DNA of 64,000 bases from Xenorhabdus miraniensis (GTDB taxonomy: Bacteria; Pseudomonadota; Gammaproteobacteria; Enterobacterales; Enterobacteriaceae): the NCBI RefSeq assembly GCF_002632615.1, contig NZ_NITZ01000015.1:75598-139597 (forward strand). Direction: 5' to 3'. Below the pieces are notes generated by a model. The model saw only the letters and a list, made by a program, of their open reading frames with translations, had not been told where the DNA came from and made no database searches. Made by a program: the position numbers and the translations under genes. Position 1 is the first letter of the stretch. Each line of letters opens with the position of its first letter. Of the stretch, positions 11,319 through 20,600 are shown one piece after another.

Positions 11319-11576
11319 ATGTCTAAAGCAAATCAAACATCAGAAACCGAACAAACGCCAGTATTTGAGAGCTCGTTGAAAGAGCTGGAAGAAATTGTTA
11401 TTCGGCTGGAATCCGGGGAACTCCCATTAGAAGATGCGTTGAATGAATTTGAACGCGGAATTCAACTTGCAAGACAGGGGCAGAAAACTCTCCAGCAGGC
11501 GGAGCAACGAGTGCAAATTTTATTGAATCATGACGCACAATCGCCACTTGATGAATTTTCGTCCGATGCTGAGTAA
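11319..11576 (+). CDS. xseB: Exodeoxyribonuclease VII small subunit
   Basis: Small subunit of ExoVII, a single-strand exonuclease; several XseB chains wrap the XseA C-terminus. It has 85 residues, all helical with heptad-like spacing: [23 protein letters not shown], a strong family signature, then [19 protein letters not shown]. It is first of the conserved xseB-ispA-dxs group; ispA begins 4 bases after its stop. Confidence 0.96.
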   Translation: MSKANQTSETEQTPVFESSLKELEEIVIRLESGELPLEDALNEFERGIQLARQGQKTLQQAEQRVQILLNHDAQSPLDEFSSDAE

Positions 11577-11580
11577 ATTT

Positions 11581-12513
11581 ATGTCTGAACAATACGAGAC
11601 GCCTTTTGAAGAACACTCTTTTGAGGAAAAATTGCGTGCTTGTCAGCAACATGTCAATGACAAGCTGATGGCGACATTTTCTTCATTACCCTTTTTAAAC
11701 AGCCCGTTAGGCACAGCAATGCAACATGGGGCAGTCTTGGGTGGAAAACGGCTACGCCCATTTTTAGTTTACAGTGTGGGCGAAATGTTCGGTCTCCCCA
11801 AAAAGGGTCTTGATGCCGCTGCCCTCGCATTAGAATGTATCCATGCTTATTCATTGATCCATGATGATTTACCTGCCATGGATAATGACGATTTACGCCG
11901 CGGTCAGCCCACCTGCCATATCAAATTTGGTGAAAGTCAGGCCATTCTGGCGGGGGATGCTTTACAGTCACTGGCCTTTGAAATTCTAGCAAAACAAGAT
12001 ATGCCGGATGTTGCCTTATCCGACCGCCTTGCCATGATCGCTGAACTGGCAAGTGCCAGTGGCTTTGCCGGGATGTGTGGTGGACAATCACTGGATTTAG
12101 AAGCAGAAGGTAAACAAATCGACCTTGCCTCGCTGGAGCAGATCCACCGGCATAAAACAGGTGCATTGATACGCTCAGCCGCCCGGATAGGGGCTTATAG
12201 TGCAGGGCAACGTGGTCATGATGTATTGCCTTTGTTGGATCAATATGCTCAAGCCATTGGCCTCGCATTTCAGGTACATGATGATATTTTGGATGTCATT
12301 GGCAATACTGAGATTATCGGCAAGCGTCAAGGCAACGACCAACAACTCGGCAAAAGCACCTATCCTGCCTTATTGGGTCTGAAACAAGCCCAGAAAAAGG
12401 CCCGGGATCTGTATGAAGAAGCGATCGCCGCACTCACAGAGCTGGAAAAGCAGTCATATAACACCACAACCTTAAAAGAACTGGCTGGTTTTATCATTGA
12501 GAGAAACAGCTAA
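11581..12513 (+). CDS. ispA: Farnesyl diphosphate synthase (geranyltranstransferase)
   Basis: Condenses IPP with DMAPP/GPP to farnesyl diphosphate. It has 310 residues. The two aspartate-rich metal-binding motifs are present: DDLPAMDNDDLRR (first) and DDILDVIG (second). GGKRLRPFLVY binds the IPP diphosphate. The ATG 4 bases after xseB gives a product about 11 residues longer than E. coli IspA; an upstream in-frame ATG at 11530 inside xseB is less likely. It supplies precursors together with dxs downstream. Confidence 0.96.
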   Translation: MSEQYETPFEEHSFEEKLRACQQHVNDKLMATFSSLPFLNSPLGTAMQHGAVLGGKRLRPFLVYSVGEMFGLPKKGLDAAALALECIHAYSLIHDDLPAMDNDDLRRGQPTCHIKFGESQAILAGDALQSLAFEILAKQDMPDVALSDRLAMIAELASASGFAGMCGGQSLDLEAEGKQIDLASLEQIHRHKTGALIRSAARIGAYSAGQRGHDVLPLLDQYAQAIGLAFQVHDDILDVIGNTEIIGKRQGNDQQLGKSTYPALLGLKQAQKKARDLYEEAIAALTELEKQSYNTTTLKELAGFIIERNS

Positions 12514-12521
12514 AAAACAGG

Positions 12522-12546
12522 CCATATTAATCACCAATTAATATGG
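12522..12546 (+). terminator. AT-rich hairpin between ispA and dxs
   Basis: CCATATTAAT (12522-12531) pairs with ATTAATATGG (12537-12546) around 5 nt, just after the ispA stop. There is no long T-run, so it may only attenuate transcription into dxs, 130 bases on. Confidence 0.4.
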
Positions 12547-12676
12547 TCATTAGTTATCTAAAAACCCAATAATCAATAAGAACGTATTATGGGGCGAACC
12601 CGAAAATTACACACAGATAATAGAGGGTTCTTAATATTCAACTTCTAACGGGTATAGCATTTTATACAGGCATAGC

Positions 12677-14542
12677 ATGAGCATTGATATAGCGAAATAT
12701 CCAACATTGGCATTGGCGGAGACTCCAGAAGAGCTTCGCCTGCTACCCAAAGACACTTTGCCAAAGTTATGCGATGAACTGCGTCAATTTTTGCTGAACA
12801 GTGTCAGCCGCTCCAGTGGTCACTTTGCTTCCGGCCTTGGCGCTATCGAATTAACCGTCGCACTTCACTATATTTATAAAACACCCTTTGACAATTTGGT
12901 CTGGGATGTAGGCCATCAAGCCTACCCACATAAAATTTTAACCGGACGTCGTGATCGCATCGATACTATTCGCCAGAAAAATGGTCTGCACCCTTTCCCG
13001 TGGCGGGATGAAAGTGAATATGACACCTTATGTGTGGGTCACTCATCCACTTCAATCAGCGCCGGTTTGGGCATGGCAATCGCGGCAAGGCACGAAGGTA
13101 AAGGCCGTAAAACCGTTTGTGTGATCGGCGATGGTGCCATCACGGCGGGCATGGCTTTTGAAGCCATGAACCATGCAGGGGATATTGACCCTGATATGCT
13201 GGTTATTCTCAATGACAATGAAATGTCTATCTCTGAAAACGTCGGGGCGTTGAATAACCATCTGGCACAATTGCTGTCGGGCAAGCTGTATACAACGCTG
13301 CGTGAAGGCGGTAAAAAAGTCTTTTCCAACCTGCCCCCCATCAAAGAGTTGCTGAAAAAAACCGAAGAACACCTTAAAGGCATGGTTGTTCCGGGAACAC
13401 TGTTTGAAGAACTTGGGTTTAACTACATCGGGCCTGTTGATGGTCATGACGTACTGGCGCTGACCCAAACCTTAAAAAATATGCGTGAACTGAAAGGGCC
13501 ACAATTCCTGCATATCATGACCAAAAAAGGCCGTGGTTATGCGCCGGCGGAAAAAGACCCAATCAGTTGGCATGCAGTTCCCAAATTCGATCCAAAAACG
13601 GGCTCCCTGCCCAAAAGTGTGGATACTCGCCCGACATTTTCCAAGATCTTCGGTGACTGGCTGTGTGAAGAAGCCGTCCATGACAAAAAACTGATGGCGA
13701 TCACCCCGGCCATGCGGGAAGGTTCCGGCATGGTTCGTTTCTCCCGTGAATATCCTGAACAGTATTTTGATGTCGCGATTGCCGAGCAACATTCCGTCAC
13801 TTTTGCCGCGGGTTTGGCTATTGGTGGCTACAAGCCAATTGTCGCCATTTATTCCACCTTCCTGCAACGCGCTTATGATCAGGTGATCCACGATGTTGCC
13901 ATCCAGAATTTACCAGTGCTGTTTGCCATCGACCGTGGCGGCATTGTTGGTGCAGATGGGCAAACCCATCAGGGGGCATTCGACCTATCCTTCCTGCGTT
14001 GTCTCCCAAATATGGTGATTATGGCCCCCAGCGATGAAAACGAATGTCGCCAGATGCTGCATACCGGACATCACTATCAAGAAGGCCCTACAGCCGTCCG
14101 TTACCCTCGCGGCGCAGGAACCGGAGCCGAACTTCAACCACTGGAAACAGTGCCAATAGGTAAAGGCGTACTCCGTCGTCAGGGAGAACGAATTGCGATC
14201 CTTAACTTTGGTACATTGTTGCCTTACGCATTGCAAGCGGCTGAAAACCTGGATGCAACGGTTGTCGATATGCGTTTCGTCAAACCGCTGGATAAAGAGC
14301 TGGTACTGGATATGGCGGCCAGCCATGATTTATTGGTGACTTTGGAAGAAAACGCCATTATGGGCGGTGCAGGCAGTGGCGTTAACGAACTTCTGATGCA
14401 GGAAAAACGGCCGATTCCCGTATTAAACCTTGGCTTACCGGATTATTTTATACCACAAGGAACACAGCAAGAGCTTCACGCTGATTTGGGTCTGGATGCG
14501 GCAGGTATTCAAAACAGTATCGAGCAATATCTGGCTAAATAA
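12677..14542 (+). CDS. dxs: 1-deoxy-D-xylulose-5-phosphate synthase
   Basis: Thiamine-diphosphate enzyme joining pyruvate and glyceraldehyde-3-phosphate, the first step of the MEP isoprenoid pathway and a precursor source for thiamine and pyridoxal. It has 621 residues (E. coli 620). The transketolase-type ThDP motif is seen as [20 protein letters not shown] through [10 protein letters not shown] (about residues 150-185), with [15 protein letters not shown] earlier and [15 protein letters not shown] in the pyrimidine-binding domain. A strong terminator follows, and the first accessory block begins after it. Confidence 0.98.
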   Translation: MSIDIAKYPTLALAETPEELRLLPKDTLPKLCDELRQFLLNSVSRSSGHFASGLGAIELTVALHYIYKTPFDNLVWDVGHQAYPHKILTGRRDRIDTIRQKNGLHPFPWRDESEYDTLCVGHSSTSISAGLGMAIAARHEGKGRKTVCVIGDGAITAGMAFEAMNHAGDIDPDMLVILNDNEMSISENVGALNNHLAQLLSGKLYTTLREGGKKVFSNLPPIKELLKKTEEHLKGMVVPGTLFEELGFNYIGPVDGHDVLALTQTLKNMRELKGPQFLHIMTKKGRGYAPAEKDPISWHAVPKFDPKTGSLPKSVDTRPTFSKIFGDWLCEEAVHDKKLMAITPAMREGSGMVRFSREYPEQYFDVAIAEQHSVTFAAGLAIGGYKPIVAIYSTFLQRAYDQVIHDVAIQNLPVLFAIDRGGIVGADGQTHQGAFDLSFLRCLPNMVIMAPSDENECRQMLHTGHHYQEGPTAVRYPRGAGTGAELQPLETVPIGKGVLRRQGERIAILNFGTLLPYALQAAENLDATVVDMRFVKPLDKELVLDMAASHDLLVTLEENAIMGGAGSGVNELLMQEKRPIPVLNLGLPDYFIPQGTQQELHADLGLDAAGIQNSIEQYLAK

Positions 14543-14554
14543 TCTCTGATATTC

Positions 14555-14582
14555 GGATGAGTGTTTTGTTAAACACTCATCC
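14555..14582 (+). terminator. Rho-independent terminator after dxs
   Basis: GGATGAGTGTTT (14555-14566) pairs with AAACACTCATCC (14571-14582) around a 4-nt loop, followed by ATTCTTCTCT. It closes the xseB-ispA-dxs unit. Confidence 0.8.
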
Positions 14583-14851
14583 ATTCTTCTCTCCACATCA
14601 ATATTTACCCTACCAAATTTTTCTATTGAGATATTTCATTTAATCCCTTAACACATTCAAAAAACTCATTATAAGAATTAAAATTTAATGCACCAATCTC
14701 TTAAATTCTTCTTTAGCTCTCAAATAACAGAGATTCATTTGACTAAAAATTAACACAATGATAACCATTAAATTAGCATGGTTATTATGTCTGTTATCTA
14801 TGCAACACAATAGAAACTAAATAACACTAATAAATATTGAGATTGTATATA
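14583..14851. other. A+T-rich upstream region of the kamA-like operon
   Basis: No credible gene. The region is clearly more A+T-rich than dxs and presumably holds the promoter of the following four-gene cluster. It also marks the junction between core genes and the accessory block that replaces the dxs-pgpA interval of E. coli. Confidence 0.4.
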
Positions 14852-16021
14852 ATGAATAATATCAATGTAGTCCCCCACTTACAGCAGCTCTTATTTGACT
14901 CTGATAAAAATTGGCTCGACTGGCGCTGGCAACAAAAAAACGCATTACGTGATGAAGTATCTTTACGGACTGCCTGTGGCGGATGGAATGAAGAAATCAC
15001 GCAACGTATTCAACAAAATTTACAAGGCCAGAAAATACAAATCACCCCCTACTACCTCAGCAGGATCTTAGCCACCAACCAATCTGGCGATATCACAACA
15101 AACCCTCTCTGGCGGCAAGTCGTTCCGTTCTGGAACGAAGAAAAACTCAATGGTTACGATGGCGAATCTGAAAATTGGGAGCTCAATGATGAGATGAAAA
15201 CCCCTATCTGCCAGCATAAATATGACAATCGAGTTATTTTGCGGATGGTCAACGCCTGTAATTCTTACTGCCAATTCTGTTTTGAAGCCCTGAGAACATT
15301 GAAAGTTGATTCAGGCAAATCGAATGCCGGGCGCAGTTCTTTTCAACAATCGCTCGAATACATTAAAAATACGCCTTCGGTGGAAGAAGTCATCCTGAGC
15401 GGTGGTGATCCGTTAATGCTGACGGATAACAAACTAGATGAATCGTTGGCTGCTATTCGGGAGATTAGAGAAGATCTGCTGATCCGTGTGCATTCCCGTG
15501 CTCTGACATTCAATCCTTACCGAATTACTGATGCTCTCATTGAGACGTTGAAAAAACACCGCGTCAACGCCTTTGGTGTTCATGTTTGCCATCCATTTGA
15601 GTTAAGCCAAGAATTTCAGTCTGCCGTGCGCCGCATTCAACGCGTCGTGCCGATTGTTTTTTCTAACATGCCCTTCCTGCGCGGAATCAATGACAGTGAA
15701 GAAACCCTCCACAAACTGTTTATCGATCTGTACCGCATGGGGGTAAAACCTTACTACCTTTACCACTTTATGCCTTTCTCTCCCGGCTCATCGGAATATA
15801 AAGCATCAATCAACGATGCCATCGTCATCATGAACAAACTCAAACGCCGAGTTTCCAACATCGCCTTACCAGAATATGTCCTGCCACATATGAAAGGAAA
15901 ATTCACCGTGCCTTTGTTTACTCGCCCAGACGAGATACCTCATTTTGAAACTATCGACGGCAAACGTTATTACCGTTTTATCAACTGGCAAAACGAGCAA
16001 TGTGAGTGGTTGGATAACTAA
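14852..16021 (+). CDS. KamA-family (lysine 2,3-aminomutase-like) radical SAM enzyme
   Basis: Radical SAM enzyme of 389 residues related to lysine 2,3-aminomutase, which moves an alpha-amino group to the beta carbon using SAM, a 4Fe-4S cluster and PLP. The cluster motif is CNSYCQFC (CxxxCxxC, about residue 137). EVILSGGDPLML and the C-terminal order of blocks also fit KamA. It is divergent: the glycine-rich PGGGGK loop holding the PLP lysine is replaced by LPHMKGKFTVPL, and the two Asp residues that hold the lysine side chain in clostridial KamA are not seen at the matching blocks. Lysine is therefore an unlikely substrate. The ATG at 14852 is chosen over an upstream TTG. First gene of a four-gene cluster. 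Confidence 0.82.
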   Translation: MNNINVVPHLQQLLFDSDKNWLDWRWQQKNALRDEVSLRTACGGWNEEITQRIQQNLQGQKIQITPYYLSRILATNQSGDITTNPLWRQVVPFWNEEKLNGYDGESENWELNDEMKTPICQHKYDNRVILRMVNACNSYCQFCFEALRTLKVDSGKSNAGRSSFQQSLEYIKNTPSVEEVILSGGDPLMLTDNKLDESLAAIREIREDLLIRVHSRALTFNPYRITDALIETLKKHRVNAFGVHVCHPFELSQEFQSAVRRIQRVVPIVFSNMPFLRGINDSEETLHKLFIDLYRMGVKPYYLYHFMPFSPGSSEYKASINDAIVIMNKLKRRVSNIALPEYVLPHMKGKFTVPLFTRPDEIPHFETIDGKRYYRFINWQNEQCEWLDN

Positions 16022-16075
16022 ATTATCCATTACTTTTCAGTAAATGATAAAACCTATTTATTTCAAGGGTGCCAA

Positions 16076-17437
16076 ATGAAACCAAACGCAATTTTGTTTG
16101 TGGATATCGATGATGCCAAAATTCCACGTTATAAATATCGGGAAACCCATTTTGCCGCAGCTAAAAAGAGGGGAATGGTTTGCCTAACGGCAGCACTGCA
16201 AGGACGCCAATGCGCAGAGCGTCTTTACATAGATAGCGACGATGTTTTCTATTTGGAATCACTGACACAGGTAGCCTTACAGACACTTGTCGCCACCTTG
16301 CAGCAGACCTACACCCTGCGCGGCATTTTATGTTACGCGGGACAAGCTTCTACCCACGGTCAAGTTGGCTGTATCGTTGCGGAAGTTTGTCACAGCATTG
16401 GCGTACCAAATGCGTCAGCCTCCGCAATTGCAGCTTGCAACAATAAATTTTTAATGCGTCAGGCTCTGCAAAAGCATGGTGTCAGATCAATACGTCATGC
16501 GTTGTGCCACAACGAAGAAGAACTCTATTCACAAGCCAAGAAGGTTGGCTACCCCTTAATTGCAAAACCCCCTTTTGGGGCAGCTTCTGCCTTTATCAAA
16601 AAATGCCGTGATTGGCCGGAACTTAAAGCACATTATCACGCATTTACAACTCACTATAATCACTCGGTTTACATCGATTTTATGGGGGATAAACAGGAAT
16701 ATCTCACCTTAGAGGGTGAAAAACATATCAGCATACCGGGCAAAAGCCTGCTATTGGAAGAATACCTTGATGGTGTAGAAGGCACAGTCGAATGTGCTAT
16801 CAGCCAGCACATGGTACATCCGGTATTAATCAATGAAAAACTCATCCTTACTGAGAAAGAAAACACCGTACTGGAAAATCTACTGATTTGCCCGCCAGTA
16901 TCGTTTTCTCCTTCAGAGCAGGAACAGATCAGAGATTATGCTATAGCCTGTATAAAAGCTGTCGGGTTGAACTATGCCATTGCTCATCTTGAATTCCGAA
17001 TGACTAACGATGGCCCGGTCGTTATTGAGATTAATCCGCGTCTTGGTGGATTGTTTGTGAATTCATCTTTCCGTGATATCGCTGAATTAGATCCGTACCA
17101 GCTATACCTCTCCATTCTTTTGCAAGAAGAGGATATCGATACACGGATAAACCTTGCCCAACAGCGAGCTACAACGGCTAAACAATATTATTCGATGTTA
17201 GCCATGTACCCTGAAAAGAGCGGATATTTTCAAGGCATCAATAACATTGAGCATATGAAAAACCATCCAAACGTGATCGAATGTATTCCGCAACCCGCAG
17301 GCTGCTACATCAATGCAGAAACCGAAGAACATTATCTGCTCAAATGCTGGGCAAAAGTAGACAATGCTTCCGATGCCCATGCGCTACATCAAGAAATGAT
17401 AGAGCACGTTAACCCCATTATTGTTCCTGTTCCATAA
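16076..17437 (+). CDS. ATP-grasp ligase (carboxylate-amine / dipeptide ligase type)
   Basis: ATP-grasp protein of 453 residues. Its family activates a carboxylate as acyl phosphate and joins it to an amine, as in BacD-type L-amino-acid ligases. KVGYPLIAKPPFGAASAF (about residues 160-178) is the ATP-binding lysine strand. LLLEEYLDGVEGTVE is the second lysine/Glu block, and VVIEINPRLGG (about residues 318-328) is the metal-binding Glu-Asn motif. It lies 54 bases after the KamA-like gene and 12 bases before the dioxygenase gene, so it is co-transcribed. By context it may join the beta-amino or hydroxylated amino acid made by its neighbours to another amino acid; substrates are unknown. Confidence 0.82.
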   Translation: MKPNAILFVDIDDAKIPRYKYRETHFAAAKKRGMVCLTAALQGRQCAERLYIDSDDVFYLESLTQVALQTLVATLQQTYTLRGILCYAGQASTHGQVGCIVAEVCHSIGVPNASASAIAACNNKFLMRQALQKHGVRSIRHALCHNEEELYSQAKKVGYPLIAKPPFGAASAFIKKCRDWPELKAHYHAFTTHYNHSVYIDFMGDKQEYLTLEGEKHISIPGKSLLLEEYLDGVEGTVECAISQHMVHPVLINEKLILTEKENTVLENLLICPPVSFSPSEQEQIRDYAIACIKAVGLNYAIAHLEFRMTNDGPVVIEINPRLGGLFVNSSFRDIAELDPYQLYLSILLQEEDIDTRINLAQQRATTAKQYYSMLAMYPEKSGYFQGINNIEHMKNHPNVIECIPQPAGCYINAETEEHYLLKCWAKVDNASDAHALHQEMIEHVNPIIVPVP

Positions 17438-17449
17438 GGTAGCCAAGAG

Positions 17450-18163
17450 ATGCAAATTGCAACTATATCTGCACGTTTGATAAACGAACATTATTGCCAC
17501 ATTCCCCATTTCAGTGAATTTATTTTCTGTGATCCACAAGAAATAAGAACATTTAAAGAACATTGGAATCAATTGGTATTAGATCAGAATTTTAAAGATT
17601 ACACCCATAGAGAAAGGCGCATCCTGCGCTATTATTATCATCCCGACACAGGAACCCCACTTCAACTCAATCGAGACACAGAATATCGTTCATCCATCAC
17701 TTATGACATTGAATACAAAAAAGGGGCCAATCAACTCAACTATGCGGAAGAGGCGTTTATCACTCATCCGATTATGCAGGGTATCCTTGCAACAGATATT
17801 GCGATTTTAGGTGATCGATTAACAAAGGCACATTACTATGCGATTGATATTCATCAATTTCGTGTAAAAGCGCAGGCAGGTAAAGAAAGCCCGACGACCT
17901 CCGGGATTCATCAGGATGGTCAGGATTGGATTTTTATGCACTTTATCCAAAGCCACAATACTGAACCCGTGATTTCCGAAGTTCACGCCACCGCCCATGA
18001 AGCTCCCCCCTTATTACATACCGCGATGGGACACTTTCTTGAAACACTCGCAATAAATGATAAACAACTTTATCATCGAGCGAGCAATGTTCGACAAGTA
18101 TCTCCTACAAACGCGGCGTTTCGGGATCTCTTGCTGGTGACTTTCCGGCAACTTCCTGAATAA
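17450..18163 (+). CDS. 2-oxoglutarate/Fe(II) dioxygenase (amino-acid hydroxylase type)
   Basis: Non-heme iron dioxygenase of 237 residues resembling the 2OG-Fe family that includes bacterial isoleucine 4-hydroxylase, which acts on free amino acids. The facial triad is visible: HxD in SGIHQDGQDW (His154, Asp156) and a distal His in LYHRASNVRQV. An Arg in FRDLLLVTFR is suited to hold 2-oxoglutarate. The gene is tightly packed after the ATP-grasp gene (12 bases) and before the MFS gene (17 bases). It probably hydroxylates the amino acid or dipeptide of this pathway. Confidence 0.78.
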   Translation: MQIATISARLINEHYCHIPHFSEFIFCDPQEIRTFKEHWNQLVLDQNFKDYTHRERRILRYYYHPDTGTPLQLNRDTEYRSSITYDIEYKKGANQLNYAEEAFITHPIMQGILATDIAILGDRLTKAHYYAIDIHQFRVKAQAGKESPTTSGIHQDGQDWIFMHFIQSHNTEPVISEVHATAHEAPPLLHTAMGHFLETLAINDKQLYHRASNVRQVSPTNAAFRDLLLVTFRQLPE

Positions 18164-18180
18164 CAAGAGAGCTAATAATA

Positions 18181-19407
18181 ATGTCAAGTCAGGAAAATAG
18201 TTTGAATTTGCGTTGGTCAAGCCTTAATGCCTTACTGATCGTCAGTGCCCGGTTTGTTTCTGATTTTGGTGCATTCCTGAATATGGTGGCGCTATCCACC
18301 TACGTTTACCTGCTCAGTAATAGCGTCATGCACGTCAGTATTTTTCTTGCCTGCCGTGTTGCTGGCGGTATCATCGCTAGCCTGATCGGAACGCCATTTT
18401 TCAGACGATTTGCGGGAAGGTGGCCGCTGGTTTTTTTTGATCTGGTACGTGTCATTTTGCTGTCTCTGCTATTGGTAATCCCCACATCACAGCAATTACT
18501 GATCTTACCGATGATTGCTTTCGGTATTGGCTTAGGCAACTCAATGTTTGCTATCGGGTTAAACAGCCAACTGCCCTATTGGGTACACGCCTCCCAACGC
18601 ATTTCAACTAATTCCTGGCTAACCTCTGTCGCTGCTACAGGAGCTGTATTTGGCAGCCTCGTCTCGGGGCTGCTGGTCGCAAGCAGTGGTTATGAAATGG
18701 TATTCATCGTCAATATCATCACTTATCTACTAGCGGCTATCCTGATTATCCCCTTGCGTTTCCTCTCCTTACCAGAGCAGAAAACATCAAGAGAACTGGG
18801 TAACGAATGGCGTGAGTTACGCCTCGGTTTGCGCAGTGCTCCCATGCTGGCAGGAATGCTGTTTCTCAGCCTGGCTGACACACTAGGCAGTGCCGCCCAT
18901 AACGTTGGTTTCCCCATCATTTCGAAACTCCTGACACCCGATAATGCCAGTACCACAATGGGATTACTGCTGGCGACATGGGCGATAGGGAAATTTAGTG
19001 GCGCGAGATTAACTAGCTATCTGCTGCGTAGCCGCAACCTCTTGAGGATGGAAAAACTGTTCTTTATCGGTGTCGCTCTGATGTCGACCGGGTTTATTCT
19101 CACCTTCCAACAAAGCAACGTATTCTGGCTACTGACATTTGCAATCTGGGCAGGTATTGGTGATGGGATCGCGGAAGTCAGCCTGATTTCACGGGCACAA
19201 AGCGAACCGGAAAGTTTACGCCTGCCGATTTTTAGTTTGCTGACGCTGTTGCAGATGACGGGCTTTGGGATAGGTATGCTACTGGTTGCCCCGTTCTACG
19301 TCTGGCTGCCACCTTCCATCGTGATCCTGATATTCCACGGATTACCGCTGACGGTATTAGTGCTGGTCTTATTATGGAGCCAGCGCTTTACTGCAAGCAA
19401 AGTGTAA
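18181..19407 (+). CDS. MFS exporter of the modified-amino-acid cluster
   Basis: Major facilitator superfamily membrane protein of 408 residues with about twelve hydrophobic segments. The motif A region is degenerate (GTPFFRRFAGRWPLV). It resembles MFS_3/enterobactin-exporter-like drug efflux members. It is the last gene of the four-gene cluster, behind GAGAGC as ribosome site, and is followed by a clear terminator. By context it exports the product or gives self-resistance; import cannot be excluded. Confidence 0.8.
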   Translation: MSSQENSLNLRWSSLNALLIVSARFVSDFGAFLNMVALSTYVYLLSNSVMHVSIFLACRVAGGIIASLIGTPFFRRFAGRWPLVFFDLVRVILLSLLLVIPTSQQLLILPMIAFGIGLGNSMFAIGLNSQLPYWVHASQRISTNSWLTSVAATGAVFGSLVSGLLVASSGYEMVFIVNIITYLLAAILIIPLRFLSLPEQKTSRELGNEWRELRLGLRSAPMLAGMLFLSLADTLGSAAHNVGFPIISKLLTPDNASTTMGLLLATWAIGKFSGARLTSYLLRSRNLLRMEKLFFIGVALMSTGFILTFQQSNVFWLLTFAIWAGIGDGIAEVSLISRAQSEPESLRLPIFSLLTLLQMTGFGIGMLLVAPFYVWLPPSIVILIFHGLPLTVLVLVLLWSQRFTASKV

Positions 19408-19423
19408 TTGTTGGAAATGTAAT

Positions 19424-19465
19424 AATCAGCACCGATTAAGAGAATGGCTCTGCGGTGCTGATTTT
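19424..19465 (+). terminator. Terminator of the kamA-like operon
   Basis: AATCAGCACCG (19424-19434) pairs perfectly with CGGTGCTGATT (19453-19463), then TT. The loop is 18 nt. It lies 17 bases after the MFS stop. Confidence 0.65.
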
Positions 19466-19639
19466 CAGATGATAACAGCATGAATTGCTGAGTTAGCTGG
19501 TAACAACACCACTCTTGTTTTTTCAGTAATAGCAATATCAAAAATTGCAATAAAGATCACATTTTCATACCTCATGAAACCGGTTACATGGATAGCAAAC
19601 ACCTCTCACGTTCTATCTTAAATAAATTCGTTATCCTGC

Positions 19640-19742
19640 CTATAGCAACCCATTCGAACTGAAGTTATTCCAAAATACATAGATAAACATGTAGCTTGAC
19701 GGGTGAAACCAACAAAGCAACGACTTGGAAAATAACAGGAAT
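19640..19742. repeat. Degenerate ERIC-type intergenic repeat copy
   Basis: The end of this stretch, CCAACAAAGCAACGACTTGG then AAAATAACAGG, resembles the end of the ERIC-like element at 51584-51706 (CCAACAAAGG...TTTGAAAGACACCGG), and it sits in a gene-free gap of similar layout. The copy is degenerate, so this is tentative. Confidence 0.35.
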
Positions 19743-19774
19743 ATTATAATATTAATAATTATTGAAGGTTATAT

Positions 19775-20449
19775 ATGAGTCAAATAACCCCTCAGTTAAC
19801 AAATATGTGGAATAAGAGTCATGACTCATGGTCTGTAAAAGATAAGGAGCTGCGTTTTATATATACAAATAAGGTATTTATTGAATTAAATAATTTACCC
19901 GAAGATTTTGATGCTATCGGGTATACCGAAAAAGAATTACCTATTTCCTTCAATCATTATGTTCATCTTTCTGAAGATCATGACCGTCAGGTCTTACAAT
20001 CTATGCAACGAATATCATCTGTCACAGCTTATTTTCAACGAAGTGTTCAACAAACAAAGCCCTATTTTTGTGAAAAACATCCATTGATGGATGAAGATAA
20101 TCAATGTATCGGCGTTATTTGTCATACGAAAGAAATAAATCATTTTTCAGTACATCATTATATTAAAAGCGATATGTCTACATCTATTAATCTTAATCCT
20201 CCGAACAATATATTGACAGAAAAAGAATGGCGAATCATTTTTTTATTCTGTCGTGGGATCAGAAACAAAGATATCGCTCATAATTTAAAAATATCATGTC
20301 GCACTCTGGAAAAATATTTTAAAATCATCTATGAAAAATTATCAATCAATTCGATTATTGAGTTAAAAGCGCTTTGTGAGAGAAATAATTATAATCTATA
20401 TATCCCACCTGAATATTTAAAATCCATAAACCATGCTTTGCTATATTAA
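19775..20449 (+). CDS. PAS4-LuxR solo transcription regulator
   Basis: Regulator of 224 residues: an N-terminal PAS-like sensor (about residues 10-125, with WSVKDKELRFIYTN) and a C-terminal LuxR/GerE helix-turn-helix (about residues 145-205, with NKDIAHNLKISCRTLEKYF). No LuxI gene is nearby, so it is a LuxR solo. PAS4-LuxR solos are greatly expanded in Photorhabdus and found in Xenorhabdus, where host-derived ligands have been proposed. It is paralogous to the protein at 23734-24414. Start: ATG behind GAAGG. No target can be read from the sequence; neighbours on both sides are candidates. Confidence 0.85.
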   Translation: MSQITPQLTNMWNKSHDSWSVKDKELRFIYTNKVFIELNNLPEDFDAIGYTEKELPISFNHYVHLSEDHDRQVLQSMQRISSVTAYFQRSVQQTKPYFCEKHPLMDEDNQCIGVICHTKEINHFSVHHYIKSDMSTSINLNPPNNILTEKEWRIIFLFCRGIRNKDIAHNLKISCRTLEKYFKIIYEKLSINSIIELKALCERNNYNLYIPPEYLKSINHALLY

Positions 20450-20551
20450 AGGCAACATTTATAATTCGGTTAAACCATTCAAAAAAACATGATAGATTAC
20501 TCACTTGAAATAAAATCAACGAAACCTTTCATGATAATTTGAATAATTTTG

Positions 20552-20572
20552 GATATGATCTCAAGTCATATT
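20552..20572. promoter_or_regulatory. Palindrome upstream of the LacI-family gene
   Basis: ATATGA (20553-20558), 7 bases, TCATAT (20566-20571), centred about 40 bases before the repressor ATG. It could be an autoregulatory operator; LacI sites usually carry a central CG, which is not obvious here. Confidence 0.25.
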
Positions 20573-20600
20573 CATCTTATATAACCGCTGGGGGAAGAGC

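Noticed and set aside
14852..16021. EpmB, the lysine aminomutase for elongation factor P
   Set aside because: Longer than EpmB, different PLP loop, and no epmA or efp nearby; it is part of a four-gene biosynthetic operon.
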